NCBI GenBank assembly: GCA_947487175.1
Contig: CANKVM010000020.1
Coordinates: forward strand, 1-36,946
Direction of reading: 5' to 3'
Origin: Flavobacteriales bacterium
GTDB taxonomy: Bacteria > Bacteroidota > Bacteroidia > NS11-12g > UBA955
DNA: 36,946 nt
Shown here piece by piece: positions 8,407 to 18,350 of this stretch. The notes beneath the pieces were generated by a model. It was not told the DNA's origin, ran no database searches, and worked only from the letters and a program-made list of their open reading frames with translations. Within the stretch, counting starts at the first letter, position 1. Every line of letters starts with the position of its first letter. The position numbers and the translations under genes were made by a program.

Positions 8407-9618
8407 TTAATCCTTGCCCAATAATTCTTCAAGTTTTGCTTCAAGTTGTTCACCTCTTAATCCTTTTGCTACAATTCTACCGTTTTTATCAAGCAAAAAT
8501 GTTTGAGGAATAGAATGAACTTGATATAATGCAGCGGCACTTGATTGCCATCCACCAAGGTCACTTACATGAAACCATGATAAACTATCGGTAGCAATTG
8601 CACCTTTCCAACGCGCAGCATCAGAATCTAGAGATACTCCATAAATTTCAAATCCTTTGCTCTTGAATCGGCTATAAAGTCTTCTTACGTTTGGATTTTC
8701 ACGTCTGCAAGGACCACACCAGCTTGCCCAGAAATCTATTAATACAACTTTGCCGCGCAATTTGAAAAGTTCCATCTCTTTACCGTCTAGTTGCTTTAAT
8801 TTAATATTTGGTGCTTCGCCACCAACCATAAAACGACTTTCAGTATTATAGCGCTGTTCAATAGATTGGGTATATTTTGAAGTTTTATCTGCTTTTTGAG
8901 CACAATCAACTGCATGCGTAAACAAACTGATATCTGGGTTTTGTAAAACACCGTAGGTAATAATAAAATAAGGGATAAAGCCTTCTTTTTGACCCAAAGA
9001 CATAGCCTTAATTTTTGCATCTCTTTCAGCTATTAGCACATAGTATTTTGTTTGTAAGGCCATACCTGTTGCGTATGCTTCCGGGGTATTGGGTAATGTT
9101 TTAGCTTGGTTTTCAATTTGCTTAATTTGCATAGCGTAGCCAGAATTCATATCAATCAGCTGCTTTAACAATTTGCTATCTTCTTTTTCATTGCCTTCAA
9201 TGCTATATGAAATTCCTTCAGGCAAAGCATCCATTTGGATTTTAAAATCAGAATTGTTATCAATGGCCATGTAAATACCTGAGCCATTTTCAAGTTGAAT
9301 ATGCGTAAAAATGAGTTCTTTTGTGTTGCCTCTTAAAACAAAATCTCCTGTTTTATCGGTTCTAACACTATCAATAAAAACAAGTTGATCGGGAAGCATT
9401 TCCCATAATTTCACCAAATGATTCGGTTTGTTTTTGATGTTTCCTTTCAATACAAACCCTGTTTCAACTCTAACCAAAGTTGATTTATTTGGGGTTGTAA
9501 TTTCTTTTACCCAAGCATTGATGTTGTTTTTAATTTCACCCGCATTAAGTTTATTGCAGCTATAGTTACCAAAGCTGAAAGCGGCGAATAGCAGAAAACC
9601 AAAGATTCTTTTTTGCAT
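8407..9618 (-). CDS. TlpA-like thioredoxin-fold lipoprotein with N-terminal DUF4369-like region
   Basis: Lipoprotein signal (SFGNYSCNKL), redox motif LIDFWASWCGPCRRENP, GVSLDSD, HSIPQTFLLDKNGRIVAKGLRG. Confidence 0.88.
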   Translation of the reverse strand: MQKRIFGFLLFAAFSFGNYSCNKLNAGEIKNNINAWVKEITTPNKSTLVRVETGFVLKGNIKNKPNHLVKLWEMLPDQLVFIDSVRTDKTGDFVLRGNTKELIFTHIQLENGSGIYMAIDNNSDFKIQMDALPEGISYSIEGNEKEDSKLLKQLIDMNSGYAMQIKQIENQAKTLPNTPEAYATGMALQTKYYVLIAERDAKIKAMSLGQKEGFIPYFIITYGVLQNPDISLFTHAVDCAQKADKTSKYTQSIEQRYNTESRFMVGGEAPNIKLKQLDGKEMELFKLRGKVVLIDFWASWCGPCRRENPNVRRLYSRFKSKGFEIYGVSLDSDAARWKGAIATDSLSWFHVSDLGGWQSSAAALYQVHSIPQTFLLDKNGRIVAKGLRGEQLEAKLEELLGKD

Positions 9619-9679
9619 ATATTGTCAAAGTTAGTAAAAATAAGATTAAAAAAATAAGTAATACGTTGTTCGTATCAAT

Positions 9680-10351
9680 TTATTCGATAATTTTTGGTGT
9701 TACATTTTGTGGTTCAACTCCATCTAGAACCGAGTAGTTCCCAATTTTTGTTCTTCTGAGTGCACTCAAATAGGCTCCAGAACCAAGTGCATGTCCGAAA
9801 TCAAATGCCAACGATCGAATATAAGTCCCTTTGCTGCAACACACTCGGAAATCAATTTCAGGCAACTCCAATCTGGTGATTTCAAATTCACGGATATTGA
9901 TGACCCTTGATTTCAATTCGTGGTCACTTCCCTGGCGCGCAAGTGTATAAGCCCTTTGTCCGTTTACTTTGATTGCAGAAAACAAAGGTGGAATTTGCGT
10001 GATGTCACCAATGAATTGAGGTAAGGTTTTTTCAACTAGCTCTCTTGTAATATGTTCAAAAGGGAAGTGCTCATTGGGTTCCGTTTCCATGTCGTAACTT
10101 GGAGTTGTAGCACCCACCGTTATTGTTCCAGTGTATTCCTTCTCTTGTGCTTGAATGGATTCAATTTCCTTTGTCTTTTTCTCGGTGCACAAAATCAATA
10201 ATCCAGTTGCCAAAGGGTCTAAAGTTCCAGCATGACCTACCTTTTTGGCTTTCAAAAGCCACTTAACCTTTTTTACAGCTTGGAAAGATGTCCAACCATA
10301 CGGTTTGTCTATTAGCAATATTTCGCCTTGAGGTGCTTCGGGTTGGCTCAC
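9680..10351 (-). CDS. truB: tRNA pseudouridine(55) synthase
   Basis: LLIDKPYGWTSFQAVKKVK, KVGHAGTLDPLATGLLILCTEKKTK, PPLFSAIKVNGQRAYTLAR, CSKGTYIRSLAFDFG. GTG start overlapping upstream stop (GTGA). Confidence 0.97.
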   Translation of the reverse strand: MSQPEAPQGEILLIDKPYGWTSFQAVKKVKWLLKAKKVGHAGTLDPLATGLLILCTEKKTKEIESIQAQEKEYTGTITVGATTPSYDMETEPNEHFPFEHITRELVEKTLPQFIGDITQIPPLFSAIKVNGQRAYTLARQGSDHELKSRVINIREFEITRLELPEIDFRVCCSKGTYIRSLAFDFGHALGSGAYLSALRRTKIGNYSVLDGVEPQNVTPKIIE

Positions 10352-12261
10352 TGAATTTGGATTTTCTTTGTTAATATAATATCGTTTGAATCATTCAAAA
10401 TTTGAATTTGATAAATTCCTGGCGATAAATTATGTGTATGCAATTGATATAAATGTGTACCTGCCTCAACAGCAAAATCTATTTTGTTATGATTCGTATT
10501 GCTAGAAATAGATTGTGCAGTGATATTGTAAATTTCACCATGATAAACTGCATTTTGTGTTGCTGAAACTTCAATATTTAATATTCCGTCATGGGTTGGA
10601 ATTGGAAACACCCTTACAGATTCTACAGGTTGTTTGATGAAATTGTCGTTAATTTTAATGCGAGAAATGTAAGCATGCATGTCATTAGTTTTGCCATAAG
10701 ATCCTACACAATAAAATACTCCAGGTTCGTTGTATTTTGCCTGAATTCCCTCATAATCGCCCCAACGTTGTTCGTCTTTTTTGATGTAAGTATAATTGAT
10801 TAGAGAACTTCCTTTTTTAAGCTTGATATAATTTGAATACTCACCGTAGCGATTTCTGTATAGCATTCCCACACCGGGATAATGAAACAAACTGCTATAA
10901 ACACTGGTAATAATTACACTTGGATCATTTTCGTTCATGCTTGCATATGCTAGGGCAGGATATCCAAAATCTAAGGTATCGTCGGTGTAAAGTTTTGATT
11001 GGATAATGGGTGCAACATCATTGGCATTGTAAATGGTAGAATGCATCAAATGTGCCTGAAGTGTTTTGAAATTCATAGAATTTTGCATGTACTGAATTTG
11101 ATTGCCACTGCGAATACCACACAAAACCCTACAGTCATTGGTTCTTAGTTTAAATCTCATTCCGGTGTCTGGCTGCAAGGCACTTGAAGGAAATCCATAA
11201 ATTTCTGGAGCCTTCAATAATTTCATTTCAATATTTGCAATACCACTTTTTTGAGTATTTGTAATTCGATGTAAGAAAACAGTATCGTTTTCGGCATCAA
11301 TAGGGCGCACACTAACAAAATAATTGTCGCTGCCGTTAGGCATTGGTCCATTTTGAATGGCACAAATACTTCTGACCGGTTTATTCTGAAATTTAATATT
11401 GTGAAAGAAGTTCTGGTGCATGGTATCGCCTTTATAACCGTCTTCTTTGCGAAGTTGCCAGATAATTGCTTCTCTAAATCCTTCTTCCCAAGTGGTGCCA
11501 TTTCCCAAAATATTCAAGGTGAAAAATAGATCTTCTTTGTTGTGCGCTACAATTGGGTAATCGCTCCAAGCTGAATCTAATAAAGGATTGCCAGGTATTT
11601 TATAAACGTTCCAAGGTTTTAATGGGTCGCCAGGGCTAGAAAATCCCACAACAATAAAACTCGTTTTATCATAATCGCCATGCATATAAACCACAATAAA
11701 CCTATCTTCATAAGGATCGTAAACAACCCTTGGGTCGAATGTGCGCGTTAGTGGTGTGAATGGATTTATTTTCTTGTTTGGTATAATAAAATTTTCAAGC
11801 GACCAAGTTTTAATTGGTTTTCCGGTGTCGTTAAATACACGAATAACCGTATTCATCACACCTATGAACTTGCCATTATTTGCCACTGCAAGATGATTGT
11901 CGTTTGGCGTTCCACTACCCGGATTTACATCGGTACCTTTTAATAATGACGGATTGAAATCTTTTTGAGGGGTAGGAGGCGCATCAATGATTCTGCGATT
12001 AGAAATATTGCTTTGTTTCAGTTTAGCCATTCTAGCGGCATCCACTTTTTTGCGCAATTTTTCATCAATTCCCGAAGGCAATGGCATTTCTTCGGTTTCC
12101 TCGGTGGCTTTATTGATCCAAACATCTGGAACCGACATTGGGTCAAATACATTGAGAAGCGGAGTTTTGATATCTCGTTCAATTTTAATTCCTGAAGCAC
12201 TTTGTGCCGAAATCTCTATTGAAAAAATCATCAAAAAGGCAATAATGCAAATTTGTTTCAT
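10348..12261 (-). CDS. Secreted protein with T9SS type A C-terminal sorting domain
   Basis: Signal peptide MKQICIIAFLMIFSIEISAQ; C-terminus VFPIPTHDGILNIEVS...GIYQIQILNDSNDIILTKKIQIQ matches the T9SS CTD pattern; central region suggests a beta-propeller-like fold but is not assignable. Confidence 0.8.
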   Translation of the reverse strand: MKQICIIAFLMIFSIEISAQSASGIKIERDIKTPLLNVFDPMSVPDVWINKATEETEEMPLPSGIDEKLRKKVDAARMAKLKQSNISNRRIIDAPPTPQKDFNPSLLKGTDVNPGSGTPNDNHLAVANNGKFIGVMNTVIRVFNDTGKPIKTWSLENFIIPNKKINPFTPLTRTFDPRVVYDPYEDRFIVVYMHGDYDKTSFIVVGFSSPGDPLKPWNVYKIPGNPLLDSAWSDYPIVAHNKEDLFFTLNILGNGTTWEEGFREAIIWQLRKEDGYKGDTMHQNFFHNIKFQNKPVRSICAIQNGPMPNGSDNYFVSVRPIDAENDTVFLHRITNTQKSGIANIEMKLLKAPEIYGFPSSALQPDTGMRFKLRTNDCRVLCGIRSGNQIQYMQNSMNFKTLQAHLMHSTIYNANDVAPIIQSKLYTDDTLDFGYPALAYASMNENDPSVIITSVYSSLFHYPGVGMLYRNRYGEYSNYIKLKKGSSLINYTYIKKDEQRWGDYEGIQAKYNEPGVFYCVGSYGKTNDMHAYISRIKINDNFIKQPVESVRVFPIPTHDGILNIEVSATQNAVYHGEIYNITAQSISSNTNHNKIDFAVEAGTHLYQLHTHNLSPGIYQIQILNDSNDIILTKKIQIQ

Positions 12262-12338
12262 ACAGTTTGCAATTTAATGGTAAAAATTGATTTTTTGAGG
12301 GACAAAATATTCTGAAGAAATTGGAGTCAAGATATTGC

Positions 12339-13352
12339 CTACCAAATGTTCACTTCAATCTCTAAAGAGATCGTGAATTTTTCTAGAATATCCTTTTGAA
12401 TGCTCTCAGCCAAGATCTTGATTTCCAAACCCGTTCCTTGTCCGTAATTCACCAAAACCAAGGCTTGTTTTTCATGTACACCCACATTCCCAACTTTTTT
12501 TCCTTTCCAACCAGCTTGTTCAATGAGCCAACCAGCGGGAACTTTTATTTCAGTTTCAGAAACAGGAAATGACTTTATTGAAGGATGGTTTTCTTTTATT
12601 TTTTCAAAATGGGATAAAGAAATTACCGGGTTTTTGAAAAACGAACCACAATTCCCTAACACTGCAGGGTCTGGCAATTTAGATTGTCGGATTTCAATTA
12701 CGGCATCGCTTACATTTTTAATGGTTGGATGTGTAATGCCTTTTTGATCAAGAATGGCTTGAATGTCGCCATATTGCACATTGATTTTTGGGTTTTTGCT
12801 TAATCTAAAACAAACTTGGGTAATGAAATATAAATTCTTTCCTTCGTTTTTGAAATAGCTGTCGCGGTATCCGAAATTACATTGGGAATGGTTAAATATT
12901 TCAAGTTCGCCAGTTTTGAGATTGAAGGCTTTTAGCCATTGAAATGTGTCTTTGATTTCAGAGCCATAGGCTCCAATATTTTGAATGGGAGAGGCTCCAA
13001 CGCAACCGGGAATTAGGCTTAAATTCTCAAGTCCACCCCAGTTATTGTTTACACAATACAATACAATTTTGTGCCAATTTTCTCCACCGCCAAAAGCAAT
13101 GTCGATAGTTTCATCGGTTTCTGCAATGATATTAATTCCCTCAATTTCATTTTTCAACAACAGTTCATCTACGTTGTGGGTAAATAAAATATTTGAGCCA
13201 CCACCAATGATTTTTGAGCTTAGATTGATATTTTCTGCCTTAAAATTATCAATTAAGTCAGTTTCAGACTTAATCACAAGCAAATTTTTGGCTTGAATAT
13301 CAAATCCAAAAGTGTTGAAATTCTTTAAAGAGGTAAAATTGTTATTGAACAC
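12339..13352 (-). CDS. murB: UDP-N-acetylmuramate dehydrogenase
   Basis: NTFGFDIQAKNL, IGGGSNILFT, LENLSLIPGCVGASPIQNIGAYG, NCGSFFKNPV, AGWLIEQAGWKGKKVGNVGVHEKQALVLVN. Confidence 0.96.
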   Translation of the reverse strand: MFNNNFTSLKNFNTFGFDIQAKNLLVIKSETDLIDNFKAENINLSSKIIGGGSNILFTHNVDELLLKNEIEGINIIAETDETIDIAFGGGENWHKIVLYCVNNNWGGLENLSLIPGCVGASPIQNIGAYGSEIKDTFQWLKAFNLKTGELEIFNHSQCNFGYRDSYFKNEGKNLYFITQVCFRLSKNPKINVQYGDIQAILDQKGITHPTIKNVSDAVIEIRQSKLPDPAVLGNCGSFFKNPVISLSHFEKIKENHPSIKSFPVSETEIKVPAGWLIEQAGWKGKKVGNVGVHEKQALVLVNYGQGTGLEIKILAESIQKDILEKFTISLEIEVNIW

Positions 13353-13464
13353 AATGCAAATGTATGATTAATTTTAAGTAACATTTTCTTCTAAATGTTG
13401 GTATGTCGCATTTTTTAATCGTTTTTTGAAAACTTTTTCATAGAATTATTGTTTCACTTATGTT

Positions 13465-13920
13465 ATGAATATTTTAACGAATATTGGTGTATTATTGGGT
13501 TTTTTCGTATTGATGGAGTGCACCGCTTGGTTCACTCACAAATACATCATGCATGGATTTGGTTGGGTTTGGCACGAAAGTCACCATCAGCCTAGGAAAG
13601 GGAAATTAGAATTAAACGATTTATATGGTTTTGTTTTTGCACTCCCATCCGCTTGGTTAATAGTTTTAGGTTCTGGTAATTTCGATTGGCGTTTTTATGC
13701 CGGATTAGGAATCGCTTTATATGGATTGGCTTATTTTTTGGTTCACGATGTATTTGTTCACCAACGTGTTAAATGGTTAAAAACAACCAATGTTCCCTAT
13801 TTCAGGGCAATGCGTCAAACACATCACTTACACCATGCAGTACACTCAAAAGACGGTGCGCAAGCATTTGGTTTTTTATTTGTATTGCCTAAATTTTTAA
13901 AACGTTATAATGGAAAATAA
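13465..13920 (+). CDS. crtZ: Beta-carotene hydroxylase
   Basis: Histidine clusters HKYIMHG, WHESHHQPRKG, HDVFVHQRV, RQTHHLHHAVHSKDGAQAFGFLF. Confidence 0.9.
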   Translation: MNILTNIGVLLGFFVLMECTAWFTHKYIMHGFGWVWHESHHQPRKGKLELNDLYGFVFALPSAWLIVLGSGNFDWRFYAGLGIALYGLAYFLVHDVFVHQRVKWLKTTNVPYFRAMRQTHHLHHAVHSKDGAQAFGFLFVLPKFLKRYNGK

Positions 13921-15394
13921 GTCTGTAATTATTGTTGGTGCAGGATTGGGAGGTTTGGCTACAGCATTGAGACTTAGCTACCAAGGTTACGCGGTTACTA
14001 TAGTTGAAAAACAACACAATGCCGGTGGTAGATTAAATACATTTGAAAAAGACGGATTTACATTTGATGTTGGTCCCTCATTCTTTTCAATGAGCTATGA
14101 ATTTGTAGAACTTTTCAAAAGCATTGGCGAACCTATACCTTTTGAATTGAATGAACTGAATCCTCTTTACACCGTAAATATTGCAGGCCAAGATAGGGTT
14201 TACCAAATTTATAAAGATTTAGATAAGCTTGCTGCTGAATTTAAAGACGTAGAAGCCAATTTTGAAGAAAAAGCGCGCAAGTATTTAATAGGAGCCAAAG
14301 AAATTTTTCACGATACCGAATACAGGGTTGTGAAGAAAAATTTTGATAATATCATGCAGTTCTTGGCTAGTATGGCTACCGTGCCATTGAAGCATCTTCC
14401 AAAATTATTCAGAACGTTTTGGCAAGAATTGGAAAGACATTTTGATTCAGAAGAAGTAAAAATTATATTTTCATTGGTTGCATTCTTTTTAGGTGCAACA
14501 CCATTCAATACGCCATCGGTGTATAATTTGCTAAACTATACCGAATTAGAGCATGATGGATATTGGAATGTAAAAGGTGGGATGTATAAAATTGTAGAGG
14601 GAATTTTGCCAATGCTTGAGAAAAAAGGGGTAAAGTTTATTTACAATACTGAAATTGTGAAAGCAAATTACACCACCCAAAAACTAACATCGGTTACGGA
14701 TCAGTTTAATGTTGATCATACTGCTGATTTATTTGTAATAAATGCCGATGCAGCTTGGTTTAGAGGGAAGTTCTTGAACAGAGCCAAATTTACCGAAGAG
14801 AAATTGGATGCGTTGGAATGGACATTGGCTCCATTTACCATTTATTTGGGAATCAAAGGACAAATACCTGGAATTCATCACCACAATTACTACTTAGGTG
14901 ACAATTTTAGAGATTACGCAGATACAATATTTAGAAGCTCAGTTGCCCCACAAAAGCCTTATTACTATGTAAATGTGGCTAGCAAAAGCAATCCAAGTTG
15001 TGCGCCAGAGGGTTGTGAAAACTTGTTCATTCTTTGTCCGGTTCCCGACAGAAGAGTCAAGCCGAATTGGGATGATGCAGACACTTTGGTGAACGAAATT
15101 ATTGAAGACTTAGGAAACAGAGTTGGTTTTGATATCAAAAATAATATCATCACAAAAACTGTTTATACACCTATAGAATGGGAGAAAATGTTTAATTTGT
15201 ACCGCGGTAGCGGTTTGGGTTTGGCACATGGCTTAAACCAAATTGGTGCTTTTAGACCAAAAAACAAAGACGAAAAATTAAACAATTTATACTATGTTGG
15301 TGCGAGCACGGTTCCTGGAACAGGCTTGCCAATTGTAGTTATAGGTTCAAAATTAGTAACAGAGAGAATTAATAATGAGTATCCGATTATTTGA
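13910..15394 (+). CDS. crtI: Phytoene desaturase (CrtI family)
   Basis: Dinucleotide-binding SVIIVGAGLGGLATALRLSYQGYAVTIVEKQHNAGGRLNTFEKDGFTFDVGPSFF; C-terminal LYYVGASTVPGTGLPIVVIGSKLVTE. A CrtD-type paralogue cannot be excluded from sequence alone. Confidence 0.9.
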   Translation: MENKSVIIVGAGLGGLATALRLSYQGYAVTIVEKQHNAGGRLNTFEKDGFTFDVGPSFFSMSYEFVELFKSIGEPIPFELNELNPLYTVNIAGQDRVYQIYKDLDKLAAEFKDVEANFEEKARKYLIGAKEIFHDTEYRVVKKNFDNIMQFLASMATVPLKHLPKLFRTFWQELERHFDSEEVKIIFSLVAFFLGATPFNTPSVYNLLNYTELEHDGYWNVKGGMYKIVEGILPMLEKKGVKFIYNTEIVKANYTTQKLTSVTDQFNVDHTADLFVINADAAWFRGKFLNRAKFTEEKLDALEWTLAPFTIYLGIKGQIPGIHHHNYYLGDNFRDYADTIFRSSVAPQKPYYYVNVASKSNPSCAPEGCENLFILCPVPDRRVKPNWDDADTLVNEIIEDLGNRVGFDIKNNIITKTVYTPIEWEKMFNLYRGSGLGLAHGLNQIGAFRPKNKDEKLNNLYYVGASTVPGTGLPIVVIGSKLVTERINNEYPII

Positions 15395-16214
15395 CGAAAC
15401 TTCAAAAGATATTAGCAAAAGAATTTCGCTAAATTATTCAACGAGTTTTTCGTTGGGAATCAAGTTGCTTTCGAAAGATTTCCGTTGGGCGGTATTTTCT
15501 ACCTATGGCTTTGTTCGTATAGCAGATGAAATCGTTGATACTTTTCATGGGCATAACAAAGAGCGTTTGTTGGCTGATTTTAAAAATCAAACCTATCAGG
15601 CCATTCAGGAAGGTATAAGCACGAATCCTGTGCTGCATTCTTTTCAATTGGCAGCCAATCAATTTGGAATTGAAAATAACCTCATTGAGCCTTTCTTTAA
15701 AAGTATGGAAGAAGATTTGGATACAACATCACATGATGCAAGTAGCTATGATGAATACATTTATGGCAGTGCAGAAGTGGTTGGTTTGATGTGTTTGAAA
15801 ATATTTTGTAACGGAAATAACAGCCAATATGATGAACTGGTGCCTTATGCAAGATCATTGGGTGCTGCATTCCAAAAGGTGAATTTTTTGAGGGACATTA
15901 AAAGTGATGTTGAAGAACGCGGTAGGGTTTATTTTCCTGGCGTAGACTTTAATAATTTCACCGATGAAAACAAAATGGAAATTATTCATGATGTTAAGAA
16001 AGATTTTGACCATGCGTTTATTGGTATCAAAATGTTGCCAATAGGATGCAGATTGGGTGTTTACACCGCATATATTTACTATTTGAAATTATTAGAGAAA
16101 ATTGAAAGAACAACGGCTAACGAAATTTTGCAGAGCAGAATTCGTATTCCTAATTCTCAAAAAATGGTATTGCTTGCAAAATCATATGTGCAAGAGCGAA
16201 TGATGCCAGTTTAA
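15375..16214 (+). CDS. crtB: Phytoene synthase
   Basis: FSTYGFVRIADEIVDTF (first Asp-rich motif), YIYGSAEVVGLMC, GAAFQKVNFLRDIKSDVEERGRVYFP. Confidence 0.93.
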   Translation: MSIRLFDETSKDISKRISLNYSTSFSLGIKLLSKDFRWAVFSTYGFVRIADEIVDTFHGHNKERLLADFKNQTYQAIQEGISTNPVLHSFQLAANQFGIENNLIEPFFKSMEEDLDTTSHDASSYDEYIYGSAEVVGLMCLKIFCNGNNSQYDELVPYARSLGAAFQKVNFLRDIKSDVEERGRVYFPGVDFNNFTDENKMEIIHDVKKDFDHAFIGIKMLPIGCRLGVYTAYIYYLKLLEKIERTTANEILQSRIRIPNSQKMVLLAKSYVQERMMPV

Positions 16215-16216
16215 TC

Positions 16217-17572
16217 TTATCCAAATAACCAAGAAAACACTTCGTCCACCCGTCCAAACGTGTGGATTTTTATTTTACGGTCTTTTGCATCTGGAATTTT
16301 ATTGTATTTAGAAAGCACAATGTCTGTAAATCCCAATTTTTCGGCTTCAGAAATTCGTTGTTCAATGCGTTGCACCGCTCTAACTTCTCCGGAAAGGCCA
16401 ACTTCCCCCGAAAAAACACAACGCTGTGGAAGTGGTTCTGCGTGGTAACTGCTCATGATTGCCGCCATCAATGCCAAATCTAAGGCTGGATCTTCAAGTC
16501 TTAATCCTCCGGCCAAATTGATAAATACATCAGATTGACCAAGTCTGAAACCACATCGTTTTTCCAATACGGCCAAAAGCATGTTCAATCTGCGCAAATC
16601 GAAACCTGTTGCAGAGCGTTGAGGCATTCCGTAAACAGCTGAACTTACCAAGGCCTGTACCTCAAGTAATAATGGTCTCATTCCTTCCAAAACTCCGGAA
16701 ATAGCAATGCCGCTCAATGGTTCATCGCGCTGTGCGAGCCATATTTCAGAAGGGTTTTTTACGGGAATCAATCCTGTTCCTTGCATTTCGTAAATACCCA
16801 ATTCTTGGGTACTTCCGAACCTGTTTTTCAATGTGCGTAAAATACGGTAAGCGTGGTGACGATCTCCCTCAAATTGAAGCACTGTGTCAACCATGTGCTC
16901 CAATAATTTAGGTCCGGCAATGGCTCCATCTTTGGTAATATGTCCCACCAAAAAAACAGGAACATTATTTTCCTTTGCATACTGCAACAATTTTCCGGTG
17001 CAATCTCTTATCTGAGAAACGCTTCCTGGGGTTGCGTCTAAGGCGTCAGAATAAATGGTTTGAATAGAATCGATGATGAGAATATCTGGGGTGAATTCAT
17101 CAACCAAGTTTAAAATATTTTCAAGCAGGGTTTCTGTTAGAATGGCACAATTAGAATTTGAAGCGCCTAAGCGTTCAGCGCGCAATTTTATTTGCGATTC
17201 ACTTTCTTCGCCACTAACGTAAAGAATATTCCCTGGGGTTCTCAAAGCAAGCTGCAAAAGCAAGGTGCTTTTGCCAATACCTGGTTCACCACCGAGTAAA
17301 ACCACGGCTCCAGAAACAAGGCCGCCACCCAATACCAAATTCAATTCAGAATCGGGGAGTATTAGTTTTTTATGCTGTAAATCGGGTATTTCACTAATTT
17401 TTTTGGCTTCAACAATTTTGCGGGTACTTTTTTTCCAAGCGTGGTTTGAATTACTGGGTTTGATTTCTTCGGCTAGGGTATTCCAATTGCTGCAACCGGG
17501 ACATTTTCCTATCCATTTGGGACTTTCGAAACCACATGACCTGCAAAAAAAGGCCGACTTTGTTTTTGCCAT
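16217..17572 (-). CDS. radA: DNA repair protein RadA
   Basis: Zinc finger FFCRSCGFESPKWIGKCPGCSNWNT, Walker A GGEPGIGKSTLLLQLA, KNRFGSTQELGIYEM, Lon-like C-terminus. Confidence 0.97.
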   Translation of the reverse strand: MAKTKSAFFCRSCGFESPKWIGKCPGCSNWNTLAEEIKPSNSNHAWKKSTRKIVEAKKISEIPDLQHKKLILPDSELNLVLGGGLVSGAVVLLGGEPGIGKSTLLLQLALRTPGNILYVSGEESESQIKLRAERLGASNSNCAILTETLLENILNLVDEFTPDILIIDSIQTIYSDALDATPGSVSQIRDCTGKLLQYAKENNVPVFLVGHITKDGAIAGPKLLEHMVDTVLQFEGDRHHAYRILRTLKNRFGSTQELGIYEMQGTGLIPVKNPSEIWLAQRDEPLSGIAISGVLEGMRPLLLEVQALVSSAVYGMPQRSATGFDLRRLNMLLAVLEKRCGFRLGQSDVFINLAGGLRLEDPALDLALMAAIMSSYHAEPLPQRCVFSGEVGLSGEVRAVQRIEQRISEAEKLGFTDIVLSKYNKIPDAKDRKIKIHTFGRVDEVFSWLFG

Positions 17573-17648
17573 AATTACAAATTTCTATCCTTTTTGGTGA
17601 ATATCCTTTCGATGTGGAGAAATTGATTTTAGAAACTTTCTAAATAAG

Positions 17649-17680
17649 TTGGAAATTGATCAAAATCTTACGTAATTTTG
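17649..17680 (+). promoter_or_regulatory. Putative Bacteroidota promoter (TTG - N21 - TAATTTTG) for nifU
   Basis: TTG at 17649-17651 and TAATTTTG at 17673-17680 match the -33/-7 consensus (TTTG / TAnnTTTG). Confidence 0.5.
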
Positions 17681-17687
17681 TGTAATC

Positions 17688-18257
17688 ATGGAAAAAAACA
17701 TCAACGATATTATTACTGTTTACGCTGAGGCAACTCCAAATCCTGAAAGTATGAAATTTGTTGCAAACAAAATGTTGTTGCCAAATGACAGTGCAGATTT
17801 CAGAACCAAAGAATTGGCAGAAAACAGTGCATTGGCAAAGGCTTTGTTTGAAATGGCTTTTGTGAAGGGTGTTTTTATCATGAATAATTTTGTAAGCGTT
17901 ACCAAAAATGCCGACTACGAATGGTTTGATTTGATTCCTGATTTGCGTAACTTTTTTACCGAATGGCTAGAAGATGGCAAAGAAATAGTTTCTACAAAAC
18001 GCGAATTAAGTTCTGAAGAAGAAACTGAAATTGAACGTAAAATCAAACAACTTCTTGAAGACCATGTGCGTCCTGCAGTTGAAATGGATGGTGGTGCCAT
18101 TGATTTCAAAAGCTTCAAAAATGGCGTTGTAACTGTTCAAATGAAAGGCAGTTGCAGTGGTTGTCCCTCATCAACAATGACGTTAAAATCAGGTATTGAA
18201 AACCTGTTAAAACGTATGGTTCCTGAGGTTGAATCAGTAGAAGCAGAATCGGTTTAA
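17688..18257 (+). CDS. NifU/Nfu family Fe-S cluster scaffold protein
   Basis: N-terminal Nfu domain (AEATPNPESMKFVANK) and C-terminal NifU domain DHVRPAVEMDGGAIDF...MKGSCSGCPSSTMTLKSGIENLL. Confidence 0.93.
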   Translation: MEKNINDIITVYAEATPNPESMKFVANKMLLPNDSADFRTKELAENSALAKALFEMAFVKGVFIMNNFVSVTKNADYEWFDLIPDLRNFFTEWLEDGKEIVSTKRELSSEEETEIERKIKQLLEDHVRPAVEMDGGAIDFKSFKNGVVTVQMKGSCSGCPSSTMTLKSGIENLLKRMVPEVESVEAESV

Positions 18258-18350
18258 GGGTAATCCTTAAATTCAATTTCTGCATTACGACTTTTCGATT
18301 TTTGTTTTTTCATATTTTACACTCATATTTGCTTTTTATTGAAAGCAATT

